Positions 44,540 to 56,250 of a stretch of 64,000 bases of DNA are shown in pieces. Under the pieces are notes generated by a model. It did no database searches. It was not told the origin of the DNA and was given only the letters and a program-made list of their open reading frames with translations. This DNA is from Camellia lanceoleosa (Eukaryota > Streptophyta > Magnoliopsida > Ericales > Theaceae): the NCBI GenBank assembly GCA_025200525.1, contig CM045762.1, positions 2,418,001 to 2,482,000 of the forward strand, written 5' to 3'. Numbering within the stretch: position 1 is the first letter of the stretch; every line of letters starts with the position of its first letter. The translations under genes and the position numbers were made by a program.

Positions 44540-44714
44540 CGCGGTGCCATTCACACAAGGGGCAACTTTCCGTTACCATTCAATGCGCTGCGGTGCCATC
44601 CAAACAAGGGGCAACTTTCCGTTGCCATTCAATGCACTGCGGTGCCATCCAAACAAGGGGCAACTTTCCGTTGCCACGCAGTGTCCTTCAGACAAGGGGC
44701 AATTTTCCATTGCT
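44540..44714. repeat. 49-bp tandem repeats with a GGCAAC hairpin, four units
   Basis: Units GCGGTGCCATCCAAACAAGG followed by GGCAAC-TTTCC-GTTGCC. Stems start at 44561, 44610, 44659 and 44698. The fourth reads GGCAAT-TTTCC-ATTGC, with a matched change of the closing pair. Element 1 has a single copy at 13308. Confidence 0.85.
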
Positions 44715-46325
44715 ATGGGTCTGAGGTTGTGCATCTCAAGAGTAGGTTCCGTGCTCGTTGAGCAGTGACCGTTTGCAAAAACAGTTTTTGGGAATTTTTA
44801 CTGAGGTTGACTGATTTTCTCTAGAAAATTATTCCATTTTTCCAAAACTGGACCGTTTTCTTGGACCCAAAAAAGGAAAATTTTCAGTGCTCATAACCTA
44901 ACTTGCATGATTTTGAATCAGAAAACTGAACAAGCATGTTAATCTAACTCTCATGTTGGTCAAAATGGTTTTAGTAGAAAACCAAAACAAAAAATGGTCA
45001 AAATAATGAACTAGGGGCACAGTTGAGTCAGGCTTCCTGTCTTTCCCCCATTTTCAACATACTCGCCAAGAAGGGCAATCTACCTGCCAGAAGAGGGCAC
45101 AACTGAAGCTAACAACGAAGGGCTGAAAGCTCTCTCATCCTCCAAGCAACGAGGTATCAAGTCAAGTGCGAAGCACAAACCGGAATGGGACAGGATGTTC
45201 CACTCCATCATCTGGACAAATCTAACCATGTCCAAACTCCCCAGCAGGGCATCATCAACCGATGTTAGTTGCAGATTTGCTACACACCCAGTTGTAGCGC
45301 AACCCCTCTGTGGGAGAAACTCACTGTTGTGAACAAAAATCTAGCAGGATGCTAGGGGCAAGAGCTCGCAACTTCATATCTATCCATCAACCACCCAGGG
45401 GAGGGATGAAAAATGAGGGATTGAAGAATAGAGAGGTGTGTGTTGAGAGAAAAAGCGAAAAAGGGTTTTGAGAGAAAAACCGAGCTTGAAGGCCGAGTGA
45501 TGTGAGAGTCACAAATAAGGAAGGGTGGGAAATAATACCCAGAGAAATTGGCTCCTTGTGAACTAAGAAGTCTCTTGTCTTTACAACTCGTCTGTGCGTC
45601 GCATCAGACATTTTGTTTGTCTCAAGTCTTGTTTCAAGTGTTAATAGATGTGTTTAGGTTATTTACCTTTATTTTCCGTTGTTGAGTCGTGGTGTGCTGT
45701 GTTCAGTCGTAGGCTCAATACCCAGTCGAAAACTTATTTCCACTCTCAATTCAAAAATAAAATCATTTTGTGCTCAGAGTGTTGTGCCATTCCCCACATT
45801 TGTGCAAAACAAAATTTCGTTCTCTCAAAAACCGCAAGGTTCAACCCGGGTCAAATGCGATCTGTAAAACAAGGACCTATCTGAAGCAATATGGGTTCCA
45901 GACTACAAAGCAAAAGAAAAGAGGGAAAATTGAAGCATCTGAGTGTGTTTCGCCTTCAGAAAATTCCGTGATTGTACTCCGGATGTACCTCTTCAGACCT
46001 TGTCAATGCTACCGGTGTATGAGTGCACCTCTACCTCAAGTGTAAGCCTGCTTCAAGTCAGAACGGCAATTAAAGCAGCAGCAGATGTTATCTCTTGCCG
46101 ATATGAATAGGGTGTACCCTTTTCGAGCTGAGTGTGTTGCAAAACCCTCTGAGAGGTAAATCAGAGACACCAGAGTACACATTTGATACTCCTCTATTGC
46201 ATAGAATATGAACTTTCATATACACTGTTGTTGCATGTGTGCCGCGCAACGTTATGATTCATGCATAAAATATGCTTGTTTTCAATATTGCATGGAAAAT
46301 GCCCCCATACTTGCATAGAAGTTGC
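44715..46325 (+). other. Noncoding 3' region of element 5
   Basis: No gene. Contains blocks shared with element 1 (CAACCACCCAGGGGAGGGATG, 45385) and is nearly identical to 56703-58308. Confidence 0.7.
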
Positions 46326-46329
46326 ATTT

Positions 46330-47420
46330 TATCGCACTTTCTTGTGCATTTTATCTCACTCGCACTATCTTGTGCACTTACACTTTGTATCTCACTTGCA
46401 CTGTCATGTGCATCTTGTGGTTGTACCTCACTCGCGCTGTTTAGCGTATCGCACTATCTTGTGCATTTCAAATCACTCGCCTTTGTTTGTGTAGTTTTCA
46501 ATCGCTATTTTGCGATCGCCGCTTTTGTGCGGTTTATCATTCGCGCTATCTTGCACCTCAATCGCATTGTTTTGTGCGGTTTACATTCGCTATTTTTGCG
46601 CATCGCCTTTATTTTGCGGTTTACATTCGCTATTTTTGCGCGTCGCCTGTTTTTTACATTCGCGCTATTTTGCGTACCTCAATCGCACTGTCCTGTGCTT
46701 TGCATATCACATCGCACTATTTTGTGCATTACATTTGCTCGCGCTATCTTGCGCACCCCATCCGCACTTGTTAGTGCATTGCGTTTCATTCGCACTATTT
46801 TGCGCATCGCACTATTTTGTGCAATTCATCATTCGCGCTATTTTGCGCATCGCACTATTTTGTGCACCTTACTTGCATTTTGCATCCATTCAATCGCGCT
46901 ATTTTGTGCATCGCACCGTCTTGTGCACTCAATCGCACTGTTTTGTGCATCGCATCATCACGCTATCTTGCGCACCTCCATCGCACTGTCTTGTGCACTC
47001 GCGCTTTCTTGCGCATCGCACTATCTTGTGCATTCCATTACACTCGCGCTGTTCAGCGTATCGCACTGTTCTGTGCAATTTACTTTCGCGCTTTCTTGCG
47101 CATCGCACTGATTTGTGCATTACATTGTTTCATTTACGCTATTTTGCGCATCGCACTATTTTGTGCATTCTTACTTGCATTGCACGTGCATTTTATCACG
47201 CTATCTTGCACACCTTACCTGCACTTGTTAGTGCATGGCATTTCATTCGCGCTATTTTGCGCATCACACCGCTTTGTGCGTCTATGCCACATCGCACTCT
47301 TTTGTGCATCTTGTTAGCACTGTCTTGTGCATTCCAACTTGTTCCGCACTGTTTTGTGCATCTCCTTAGCTTTGTTTTGTGCATTCACTCTGCATCACAT
47401 TGTCTTGTGCACACTGTGTT
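46330..47420. repeat. Array of about 40 short GCAC/GCGC hairpins
   Basis: 14-bp inverted repeats every 20-40 bp: 20 copies of GCAC-N6-GTGC and 5 of GCGC-N6-GCGC with both arms matched, about 3 mixed, plus variants with altered outer bases. The loop is mostly TATTTT, TATCTT or TGTCTT. The array lacks stops in several frames and so produces 279- and 318-codon false ORFs rich in LSCAS/HYLVH. Confidence 0.92.
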
Positions 47421-47672
47421 TTTGCATAAATCTTGGATTTTCAAACTGGCTTCGCTTAGCGTATAAGTCCAATTATCGAAGTTTTCCTGCATATCCTTTG
47501 CATCCTGCCCCTGAACTACGCTGGTTTGATTCCTTGCAAAGGGATACGAGGGCGACTTCTTGGGCACAACCATTTATTCATCTCAGATTTTGTTTGTCCA
47601 AGTCTTGGCCTTGTCAAAATGGGTCGTCTCGGGCTTTGACATTCACTCCGCCATTGTTATGACTTTCGAGTT

Positions 47673-47689
47673 CTCACAAAGAGGGGAAA
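47673..47689 (+). other. Polypurine tract before the shared LTR
   Basis: CACAAAGAGGGGAAAC precedes the LTR start; the other copy is at about 59612-59628 (AAAGAGGGAAAT). Confidence 0.6.
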
Positions 47690-48522
47690 CCAGAGACACC
47701 CCATTTTTGACCGCCTTAAGACTTGGGCACTTGATGGTTTACTTGTTGGAGAAAGGTGTGCAAAGGCATTTCTTCGGCAAAGAGAGAGGCAAATCTCAAC
47801 TTCATACCCCATTGTGGACCAAAATTATTTTTGATGGTTCTTAGACCTTAAAACCCTCTTTCAAAACATTTTTGAAATAAAATTCCCGATGTTCCGGCAA
47901 GATTTCGGTAAATGTTGCACTTTTCGGTAAACCAAGCAAGGACAAAGGAGATGAATGAAAGAGAGATGAAATCTTTGAAAAATCTTTCAAAACACCTTAC
48001 TTAGGGGTTTGAAGTTGAAGAAAAGAGGAGAAGAGGGAGAAAACTAGCTTGGGAGTGGTTCAAAGATGAATCAGAAGGAGAAAAGTCTGCTGCTTCCCGA
48101 AATGGGCATAACTCTTGTACAAGAGGAATTAAAATATGGGGCCACCACCATTGGAAACCTTACTGGGGCTTCATTTTGCACTCAAGAATCTCCTAAATCC
48201 AAATCCGGGGAGGAGATATGGTTGGTTGAAGTCCGGTTGGACCGAATCTGCCGGCTTTACGGAAAAGGGCATAACTTTTGCACAGAGGAATTTTAATGCA
48301 AGGTTTGCGCCATTGGAAAGCTAACTTCCGGTGCTTCAATATGGACATCCACCGGCACTTTTGACCTTACCAATTGCTGACCGGCACAAAGATATCCGAC
48401 CGGCACAAAGAGTGCTTACCGCCAAAAATGCCCGTGAACTCAGATTTTTGACAGATATTTTGCTATACACTGTGGCAGATATTTTTAATTGGATATTTCG
48501 ACCAAAAGATCTTATTTTGACA

Positions 48523-48530
48523 TATATAAG
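48523..48530 (+). promoter_or_regulatory. Probable TATA box of the element 4 LTR
   Basis: TATATAAG, 240 bp before the donor-like site; the same in the 3' LTR (about 60494). Followed by a (TC)n run as often found near plant transcription starts. Confidence 0.6.
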
Positions 48531-48599
48531 GTCTTATATCTCATATGCTTAGGGTTAGAACAAAAAAGATCAAATCTTGGGAGCTTCTCACTCTAAAAC

Positions 48600-48628
<29 letters not shown>
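48600..48628. repeat. (TC)n microsatellite
   Basis: About 14 TC units here; shorter in the 3' LTR (60571-60592). Confidence 0.9.
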
Positions 48629-48633
<5 letters not shown>

Positions 48634-48759
48634 CTTGGCCATTTCTTCATCACCACCAAGCACCACCACCACCACTCCATTTCCAGCAACAAGAAGAGGT
48701 TCTTAGAGGCTTAGAAGCAACATTTCTCAAGTCAAGAAGCAAGGAAAGAAAGGTCTTCA

Positions 48760-48768
48760 AGGGTAAGT
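48760..48768 (+). other. Splice-donor-like site in the LTR
   Basis: AAGG/GTAAGT with GT at 48763, a near-perfect consensus. It pairs in principle with the acceptor at 52689-52690 (3.9-kb intron). Confidence 0.5.
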
Positions 48769-48839
48769 CTCAATCCCTCTCTTTTACACCATTTTCTTGT
48801 CTCTTTTCTTAACCCTACTTGATCACTGTTTTGAGCTCC

Positions 48840-49620
48840 GACCAATACTGAAAGTAGTCCTCTTTTGAGCTACTCTTGATGTTTTTTTAAGGGCTCAACC
48901 CTGTTTGAGCCCTCCATCTTACACTTGTTTCAATATCCTCTTATATGCCATTATTTTGCATTGAATATTTGGCCTATGTGTGATCTGATTTGGAACATAT
49001 CATGAACTGATATTGTGTCTATTTCGAGCCCCTCTTCAACATTGAAGAAGGGCTCAACCATATTTGGCCTCTCTATCATGCACTTGCTTCATAATCTATC
49101 ATATTTACCGTAAAATTGCATGCTATTTTTAGCTTATGTACATTTGTTTTTGAAGCATGTCATGAACTGTGAGTAAGCTTATTTTGTGTCCCTATACAAC
49201 ATTGTAGAAGGGATCAACCTTGTTGGGGGTCTTCATGTTATACTTGTCATTATACCCCTCTTTGGCCCTCATTTTGCATGCTTTGTTAGACCTATTTTGC
49301 TTCTGTTTTCGGCCATTATCAGGTCTGAAAAGAGTCATATTTTGGCCTTCTTGTCATCTTTTGTTAAGGGTCCAAGGCTGTTTGATGCATTTTTTGTATA
49401 CCTCATATTATAGCCTTTGTTGGCTTCAATCTTTCATGGCATTTCGGGCATGTTTGCATATTGATTTGGGGGCTGTCATCTACTGTGAGTAGTCATATTT
49501 TTTGTCCTTATTCAGTGTTGTAGAAGGGTGTTTTTCCATTTGGGCTTTGCATATACCACTTGCTTCATCACCTCCCTTGTGAAGCCATTTTTGTATGCCA
49601 TGTTAGCCCCATTTGTGATT
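48840..49620. repeat. Degenerate 158-160-bp tandem repeat in the LTR, at least five units
   Basis: AAGGGxTCAACC-like anchors at 48891, 49050, 49210, 49368 and 49526, each followed by a T-rich part with GCATG or CATGC and AACTG. Unit 1 holds AGGGCTCAA..TTGAGCCCT (48890-48913); unit 2 holds a 30-nt near-perfect palindrome (49026-49055). The second LTR has the same array (about 60803-61583). Confidence 0.65.
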
Positions 49621-51870
49621 GCTGTTTGCCCATGTTTTGTACTGTAAAAATGTGATTTATGGGGCTGCCTTGCTTCTGCCTTTTCATGTCATGTATCAAT
49701 TATGCATGTTTGGTGTAGCTATAGGCCATTTCGGATGCCAAAATTCATGTTTCGGGATCATTCCATGCATCGGGTACACTTTGGCCATGTTTCGGGACTG
49801 TTTTGCCCCACATTTCAGTGCTGAAATTCATTTGCATGTTTGCATATCATATTTCCATGCCATTTCATCGCGTATGCCATTGCCTCGGTTTGCGTGCCCG
49901 TGTGCACGCGTTTCGAGGCATCTCACTTTTTATCTCTCGGCCTCTTATGTGAGTGTGGCTGAGGCCCTCTCATGTTAGTGTAAGCCCAATTTGCATTTGG
50001 AGTGCCATTTCATGCTTTAGTACCATTGCCTCGGTTTGCGTGCCCGTGTGCACGCATTTTGAGGCATCTCATTTTCATCTCATGGCCACTGTTATGGACC
50101 TAGTAGAGAGTTGTCCAAATTAGTTTAAGACCATCCCTTGGGCATGTTGTTGCATGCTATACATGTTTGTATGTTTAGGTACTTAGTCTATCAACATGTT
50201 GTATGTTTAAGTGCCATCGCATTTGGCATGCTTCATGTGTTGGGTTGCTTTGCATATTTACATGTGTTATGCCTTTCATGTTGTTACATGTGTGTCATTA
50301 ATATTGATGTTATATGCCTTGCATGCTTACTTGTTTAGTTCATGGTCCATTGCACATGGTTTTGTTGTTTGCATGATCATGTTGCACACTTAGCTCACAT
50401 GCCTAGGTTGCATTACATTGGCATGCATACTTTGCCTCTTGAATTGAGTATGATAGAGGTTGAGTTGATTGTTTGTTTATGTGCATTTCATCCCACATTG
50501 AAGTTGCACTCTTGGTTCTTTGGGCCATCATGCATTGAAATGCGTGATTGATGGCCCGGGGGCCGAGGGCCATGCTCCCTTGAGTCCATTGCATGATAGG
50601 AGTGTGTCCATGCACACATTTGCTTGAAATTCCATGCCATACAATCGCTTGTCCTCTCATTAAACAGTGTGTTCTCATCAAGTGCCGACCGCAAAGAATG
50701 ACTGGCCGATATCATAATATGTAGCCGGTGATCGTATGCTTCGGCCGGTGGTGTTTCTCTTCAGCCGGTGGTGCTCCTCAGTGTTCATAGAGGCCTCCTT
50801 GAGACTTGTGCAAATTTTCAGAGGAGTATGGCAGTGTAAACAGAGGCAACAGTGCTATGGCAACGGGTTTCCGAGCAAGATGGATCGAGCATGCATCATT
50901 CACGCATTCCGAGGCGGGGCTGTGGCCACCTTCTTTTGTTATTTATTTATTAATTAATTAGAGGGTCTGTAATAATTAATTTAGTATTCGGACTGTAATA
51001 TTTATTCGGTCCCTCCAAGCGAGGGCGCAATAATTGTAATAAGTGTGCGTGAGTGGGTGTATGTCTTCCAATCCTCATTTCTTTCTCCCTTTTATTTACC
51101 TGCTTATGATGGTAGATTAGGGCATATTTAAATTAGCATACCTTATGCAATGCATGTGTGCATCCATGCATTTGTTTACATACATCGCCTCGGTACATCA
51201 TACAAATCGCATCGTACTTTCAATTCCAAATTGAATACGTAGTTGTTGCATTTCATGTGCCATGTTTAGGGTAGCCGAGCCTGTCTAAATTACATCCCTA
51301 TATGCGATGCATTAGCCACTTAACATGAACTAGGACACGCATGTTTGCTAACTAGTTTTTGTTTTTGCACGGAGTACGATGTAAGTATTTTACGCTTTAG
51401 CATATCGCATGCGTGTGAATGTTAACATGACAGTATGATTACCATGTGGCTAAATGCTTATGTGAGATAAACTGCTTGAATGCCTGTGGGTGGAGGTTGG
51501 ATTGCCTGAGTTGGTACAATTCATTGAAATTCGTATTTTAGCCTACTGGCGAGTGGCAAAATCTAACACGTTTTTCGAGACAAAACGGATATGCAATGTT
51601 TAGTTCCAAGTTAGGCAATCTAGTCTATACTTTTGTGTTGTGCGCATCACATAGTAATTCTAGGTTAATAACCGGAATAAGAACGCATAAAGTTTTCAAA
51701 ATCGGATATCACGGTTAGTAGAGGCCGGTCTTCGGACCGGGCGAAAGGGGGTGCTCATAGTCGACCTTCCGATCGTACCCAAGCTCGAGCCAAGACCACT
51801 TTGGTGATGACGGACATGTGGCTTTCGACCGAGTCGGTTTCCTAGATTTCCCATTTTAAAAATATTTAGG

Positions 51871-51879
51871 TGGCGACTC
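51871..51879 (+). other. PBS-like TGGCGACTC inside the LTR
   Basis: Same place as 4694 in element 1, about 160 bp before the LTR end. Confidence 0.65.
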
Positions 51880-52033
51880 AGAATCCGCAAAGCATCCATG
51901 TTTGGCACTACTTTTTCAAAATCTGCTTTTCTCAAACGATTTGCGAGTTGGACTCTTTGGTTCAGATTTAGAACCGCGACAAAACAAAAGGAGAGTCCGA
52001 ATCAGAAGCGAGGTCCCCATGACGCAGCATGCT

Positions 52034-52050
52034 CTGACTACCGGGGACTT
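52034..52050 (+). other. Primer binding site of element 4, altered
   Basis: CTGACTACCGGGGACTT stands where TGGCGACTCCGCTGGGGACTT is expected; the GGGGACTT end is kept while the start is shifted by small indels. Confidence 0.5.
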
Positions 52051-52786
52051 TAGAGAGCTTGACTCGAACTCGTGATATCTGCTTTTGACTACACTTATGT
52101 GTTTCTTTGCATTGCATGTGCATTGGTGCGCCTAGGACACCGTGTTGGCCATCCGCTATTCCCGAGCGGTTTCTCGGAGGCTTGTCTTGTCAAGGCATGT
52201 CCATAAGGTGACGATTCGTGGCTCTGCCAAGATATGGGAACACAAACCCCGGTTTTACCGGGGCACCCTTTTTGACCATTCGTCCTAGTGCATATTCGGA
52301 TCCATAGTGACCATTCCAAATTAGGACAGGTTGCTTACCCGATATAGGTTGTTTGAAACCGCTGTGTGCGTAGTGAAACCCTAGCTCCTAACAAAATAGG
52401 ACAGGGAAACCCAACCCCAACATAGGGGTGTTTTGGCTCTCTTTACTTGCTATGTGCTTTGAAAGTGTATCTCTACAGGGAGTGCATATACCAGTTTGCA
52501 AGTCTGGGTATCAGGCCTGAGGGCACCAGTATCAGTTTTTGATAATCAGTTATATCTGTGGGTATCGATTCGATTGATTTTGAAGCGATGATTTGGGGAA
52601 CAAGTGACCAAGAATGAGTACTGCTCGCTATGCTTATATCCGCTCCAAAGTGAAATTGAGCTAAGATCTTTGTCGGTTTTCTTTTGCTAGGTAGTCCCGA
52701 ACTATAGCTTGAAGGCTCCACTATCCCCGAGGTTCATTGGACTTGCCGATAGACTTTGTTAGGTCGAAATTGATTCAAGGGCAACC
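52051..52786 (+). other. Leader of element 4 with acceptor-like site
   Basis: Homologous to 4868-5535. CTTTTGCTAG/GTAG with AG at 52689-52690 is the candidate intron end, 97 bp before the gag ATG at 52787. No gene. Confidence 0.6.
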
Positions 52787-55076
52787 ATGTTCTTTTCACG
52801 AGGCAAGGCAAAGAAAGGCCGATTAGGGCTCACCGGTTCATCTCGATCCGACATACCAATCACATCATCACGACCCGTGATGGCACAGGTTCAAGAATTT
52901 GTGGCCGTGATAGCGGCGTTCAATCGGAAGCGCCATGCAAGCCGAGACCGTATTGAAACGCGCCCATCTGGGGCATCCGCCTCACATCCAAATTTCGAAC
53001 CCAAATGAACTTTGATCCACTTCGCCATTGAAGATTTACAGGTTCGAATCCCCAAGAAGGGTTGGCTCAGCTCGAGTTGTCGTCCTCGTGCGCCTATTGA
53101 GAGGTTTCAACCCTTTCATGTTGATGAGTTCAACGACTACAAATAAAAAATTGTGAGCCTTGAGAAGCAATTCAAAAAGGCACAAGGCCTTAACTCCATT
53201 CCCAACATTGAGGATGTGCACACTGAGTCTGCCGTGCGTTCCCCAGACAGATTCAAAATGACATTTATTGACCGTTTCGATGGGTCTGGAGATCCAATGG
53301 TACATATCCGACTTTTCTTGGATATCCCGGGCCGATGGGTTCGACTAAGCCACGTAAACTCTCAGATGGAAGAACCCTGTCGGGTGTAGCAGCCACTTGG
53401 TATGCTAAGTTGGAAGATAAAGTGAAGCAAAACTGGGAAGAACTGGCTGAGGCCTTTGTCGATCAGTATTCGTACAACACCCAAGTTGAAATGACCATCC
53501 AAGAGCTTGAAGCAACCCGCCAGAACCCAAAAGAGCCTTTTGTGGAATTTGTTGCCAGGTGGAGAGCAAAGGCAGCACAGATGACGGATCGTCGCCCTTT
53601 GGAGAGGGATCAAGTACAGATGATGGTCTGAAACCTCGAGCATGATATGTTGCAAAAGTTGATAGTCGCTCTGCTATTCACTTTCAAGAGTTTGCATGAA
53701 CTGGGGGTTCAAGTCGAGAACGCGTTCAACAGTGGGATCATTCCCTGAACAAGTGAACCGACAAGGAGGGTGATTTCAGGGAATACCAATGCTCGTAGTA
53801 GCGCTATTCCCAAACCCGCCGAAATCAATACGATTGCCACAACCGACCCTTTTGCCAATCCAAGTCAAGAATAAATACCGCCCTGAGCTCAGGCGTAACT
53901 TTCACCCCTCTATATGAGCTTGACTAGCGCACTAAAAGTCTTGATGGAAAGAGGGCATCTCAAACCCCTTGATCCTCAACCTCTTCCTGACCCACTCCCA
54001 GCCAGACATAACCCTTCCAAGTCTTGTGTACCATCGCCAGTCATATGGCACCGACCGTTGCTACCGCCTTCGTCATGAGATCCAAAATCTCATTGACAAC
54101 CAAACGATAGCTCCACCTTTGGACCCTAATGACCAAATACCTCATCCACATCTCAATCTAATCCACACACTGGCCGTCCCTTACGACCCCAGCGTATATA
54201 TTACCCCAGCCTATTTTCCCAAACCGAAGGTGTTTATCCCAGAGAGCCTGGACTTATGCATGATGGGTGCATCTGAACCCCAATCATCTCAAACCATGAA
54301 CCCACTACTCCTGAGCTGATAAGGATGATCGAAGATCTTCAGAGAACTGTGGCAGATCTGGCCTTTGGAGTTTTGGCTCCGTCATCAACCGCATCACATA
54401 CTAAGGAGTTCATGTCAAAAGGCTCCTTAACCTTGGGACGGGCTGCATTGGGAGAAGGCCAATCTCTTAGCAAAGTGGAGACCAAAGGATAAGAGCAAGG
54501 CAAAGGTGCATCGGTCCCATGAACACCTTCGTGGGATATTGAGGCTTTGAAAGTCAAGGATCAACAAAGAGCAAGTCCTGCGATTGTTGTAGAGGCCGTG
54601 GATGACACTTTCGCCAATCAAGTTGAGGGCGCTTTGAATCAAGGGCAAGCCGGAGAAGCGGCTTTGTACCAGGAATATTCCTTTCAACTCTAGTCCCGTT
54701 CTCGGAAGAGACCAGTGAACCCAGTCAGCACCTGTCAATCCCTTTGCCGGTGCATCCAGCAAAAAGCCACAAACCTCAAAATACCCACCTCGAGGCCAGA
54801 GGGTGTTCGCACCACTGGACATGTCTCTATCGGCCTTGAGGGTCCCGACAAAAAGGGTACTTGAAGCCCCCGAGTCGCGCCCCTACCGGAAAAACTCCCT
54901 CCTACCCATAATCCGCCAAGTATTGTGCCTTCCATCAACAAGTTGGCCACGCCATCGATAATTGTTTCGTCTTCGCCATGAAATACAAGATCCGATTGAC
55001 AATAAGGTTATCGCCGCACTGCACCGCAAAGTCTATCGGCACTAGATCGGTGAACTTGGGGATAATGTGATGTGAT
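52787..55076 (+). pseudogene. gag: gag of element 4 with two nucleocapsid modules, broken
   Basis: Starts MFFSRGKAKKGRLGLTGSS after the acceptor-like site. The capsid follows at about 53150-53740: FIDRFDGSGDPMVHIRLFLD, SGVAATWYAKLEDKVKQNWEELAEAFVDQYSYN, ARWRAKAAQMTDRRPLERDQVQMMV, LHELGVQVENAFN. The first nucleocapsid module is at about 54010-54110 (CVYHRQSYGTDRCYRLRHEIQNLIDN), then VPYDPSVYITPAYFPKPKVFIPESLDLCMMGAS, a linker (ELIRMIEDLQRTVADLAFGVLAP..) and the second module at about 54915-55010 (YCAFHQQVGH..RLRHEIQDPIDN). Element 1 has only one module. Frames break at least five times. Confidence 0.8.
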
Positions 55077-55677
55077 TGGGAGGTGAACCACCATGGTATT
55101 CGCGGCATTGATCAGATGTGGTGGACGGCATGCAATCGCTTTTGAGCGATGTACAAATGTTAATTTTGCTTCGGACTTGGGTATTGGGTTAGTTTTTGTT
55201 GTGTTGCTTGAGTCTCTCCTTATTTTGAGTCATCTTTTTATTTGGTCTGTCTTGTTGTATCGAGTCGATCTGCTTTTGTTGAAGTCGTGATTCCGAATGT
55301 TACCTCGGACATCACTATCTTGTTTTGTGTTTGTCTTTTTGCCTTCTTTTGAGATCATTTGCTCGTAGCCGGTTGTGCCAACAGAGTCTTGAATGAAACA
55401 AGAGTGATTTTCACACTCTCGTGTTTGCTTCCTGTGTGCAGCTTGTACCGAAATTCCAAGTGAGATGACAATATTTGACTAAAAGCTATGTCTTTTACAG
55501 GCCTTGAATTCATTGCATCGACCTAAGTTTTTCAAGACTTTTTGAACAACGGTGAAAACAAAGAGGAAGAAATTCCTTGGGATTTGCAAAAATTTGATCA
55601 ATTGAGAGAAAGAGAGGCGTGCTAAGCCCTTAATGAATGAAAACATGCTTGTTAGTGTGAATACTGAGAAGGACCCT
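55077..55677 (+). other. Noncoding spacer of element 4
   Basis: Copy of 43078-43689 with many small indels at CAG/CTG/CCG. No gene. Confidence 0.6.
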
Positions 55678-56067
55678 AGCTTTGATCCAGATTGGTCCTA
55701 CACTGTCTTCAGCGCGAGCGATTTGTCGCTTTCTTAAAAACTTTCAAAAATGTTTTGCGCGGTCCTGCGAAGACATGTGTGGAATCACTCTTGAGATTGT
55801 GCAGCCTAGGATCGCTCTCAGCCTCGAGACTCGACCCCTCATTTTCGAACCTTGGACTCAAACTCAGAATGTTCAACGTGAGGCCTGTGTGGCTAGATCA
55901 GAAGCACCCCTCGAACTAGGGGCAAAAAATATCCGATGTACTCAAAGAGCCAAAGGTGGATCCTTCTGCAAATCAATGACACCCATTCTCCTGGATTCAG
56001 ATGACTTCAGGATCGCAAAACCATTTGGCATGGACAAAGCTACACTTTTACCCTTTGAGAGGCTCGC
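55678..56067 (+). pseudogene. RT N-terminal stub of element 4
   Basis: Same structure as 43690-44079: CRFLKNFQKCFARSCEDMCGITLEIVQPRIALSLETRPL, then non-pol sequence to GAGAGGCTCGCTGGGCC at 56058. Two amino-acid differences from the other copy over 141 codons. Confidence 0.65.
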
Positions 56068-56121
56068 TGGGCCGAAAACCCGGAAGGGCGACCCAGGCAA
56101 AAGTTAAAGCAAAGAAAAGAA

Positions 56122-56250
56122 TGAAAAAAAAGAAAAAAGAGAAAAAAATTCAAAGATACACAAATGCAAAAAGAAAAGAAAAGAAAAATGCAAAAAAAAA
56201 AAAAAGAAGAAGAAGAAAGAGGAAAGAAAAGAATAGAAAAAAAGAAAAAA
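56122..56250. repeat. Purine-rich A/G tract, second copy
   Basis: Copy of 44128-44262; it makes a Lys-rich false ORF (56001-56303). Confidence 0.85.

Larger units (their letters stand above)
42162..47689 (+). mobile_element. Partial internal region of the pol-less element (element 5), 5'-truncated
   Basis: Matches 54176-59628 along its length; the left part of gag, the leader, the PBS and the 5' LTR are missing. It is followed by the LTR 47690-52030, which also serves as the 5' LTR of element 4. Confidence 0.88.
47690..52030 (+). repeat. LTR shared by elements 5 and 4 (about 4.3 kb)
   Basis: Starts CAGAGACACCCC and repeats at 59629-64000. It shares with the element 1 LTR the first about 20 bp, the TCTTCAAGGGT(A/G)AG donor-like site and the last about 1.1 kb (from GTAATAAGTGTGCGTG). 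The middle is different. It contains a TATA box (48523), a (TC)n run (48600-48628), a 158-160-bp degenerate repeat, GCATG/CATGC-rich DNA (about 50120-50660), paired CCGGCCGG motifs (48376-48412, 50682-50780) and a PBS-like site (51871). Confidence 0.9.

Noticed and set aside
46330..47420. CRISPR-like spacing of short palindromes
   Set aside because: Repeats are 14 bp, degenerate, irregularly spaced and inside an LTR element.
46272..47466. Long open frames (279 and 318 codons) over the hairpin array
   Set aside because: They exist because the repeat unit lacks stops in several frames at once; all show the same LSCAS/HYLVH repeat peptide and no domain.
49186..50551. Short frames in the LTR repeated at 61150-62513
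   Set aside because: Identical because the LTRs are near-identical; Cys/His/Leu-rich chance frames over CATG-rich DNA.
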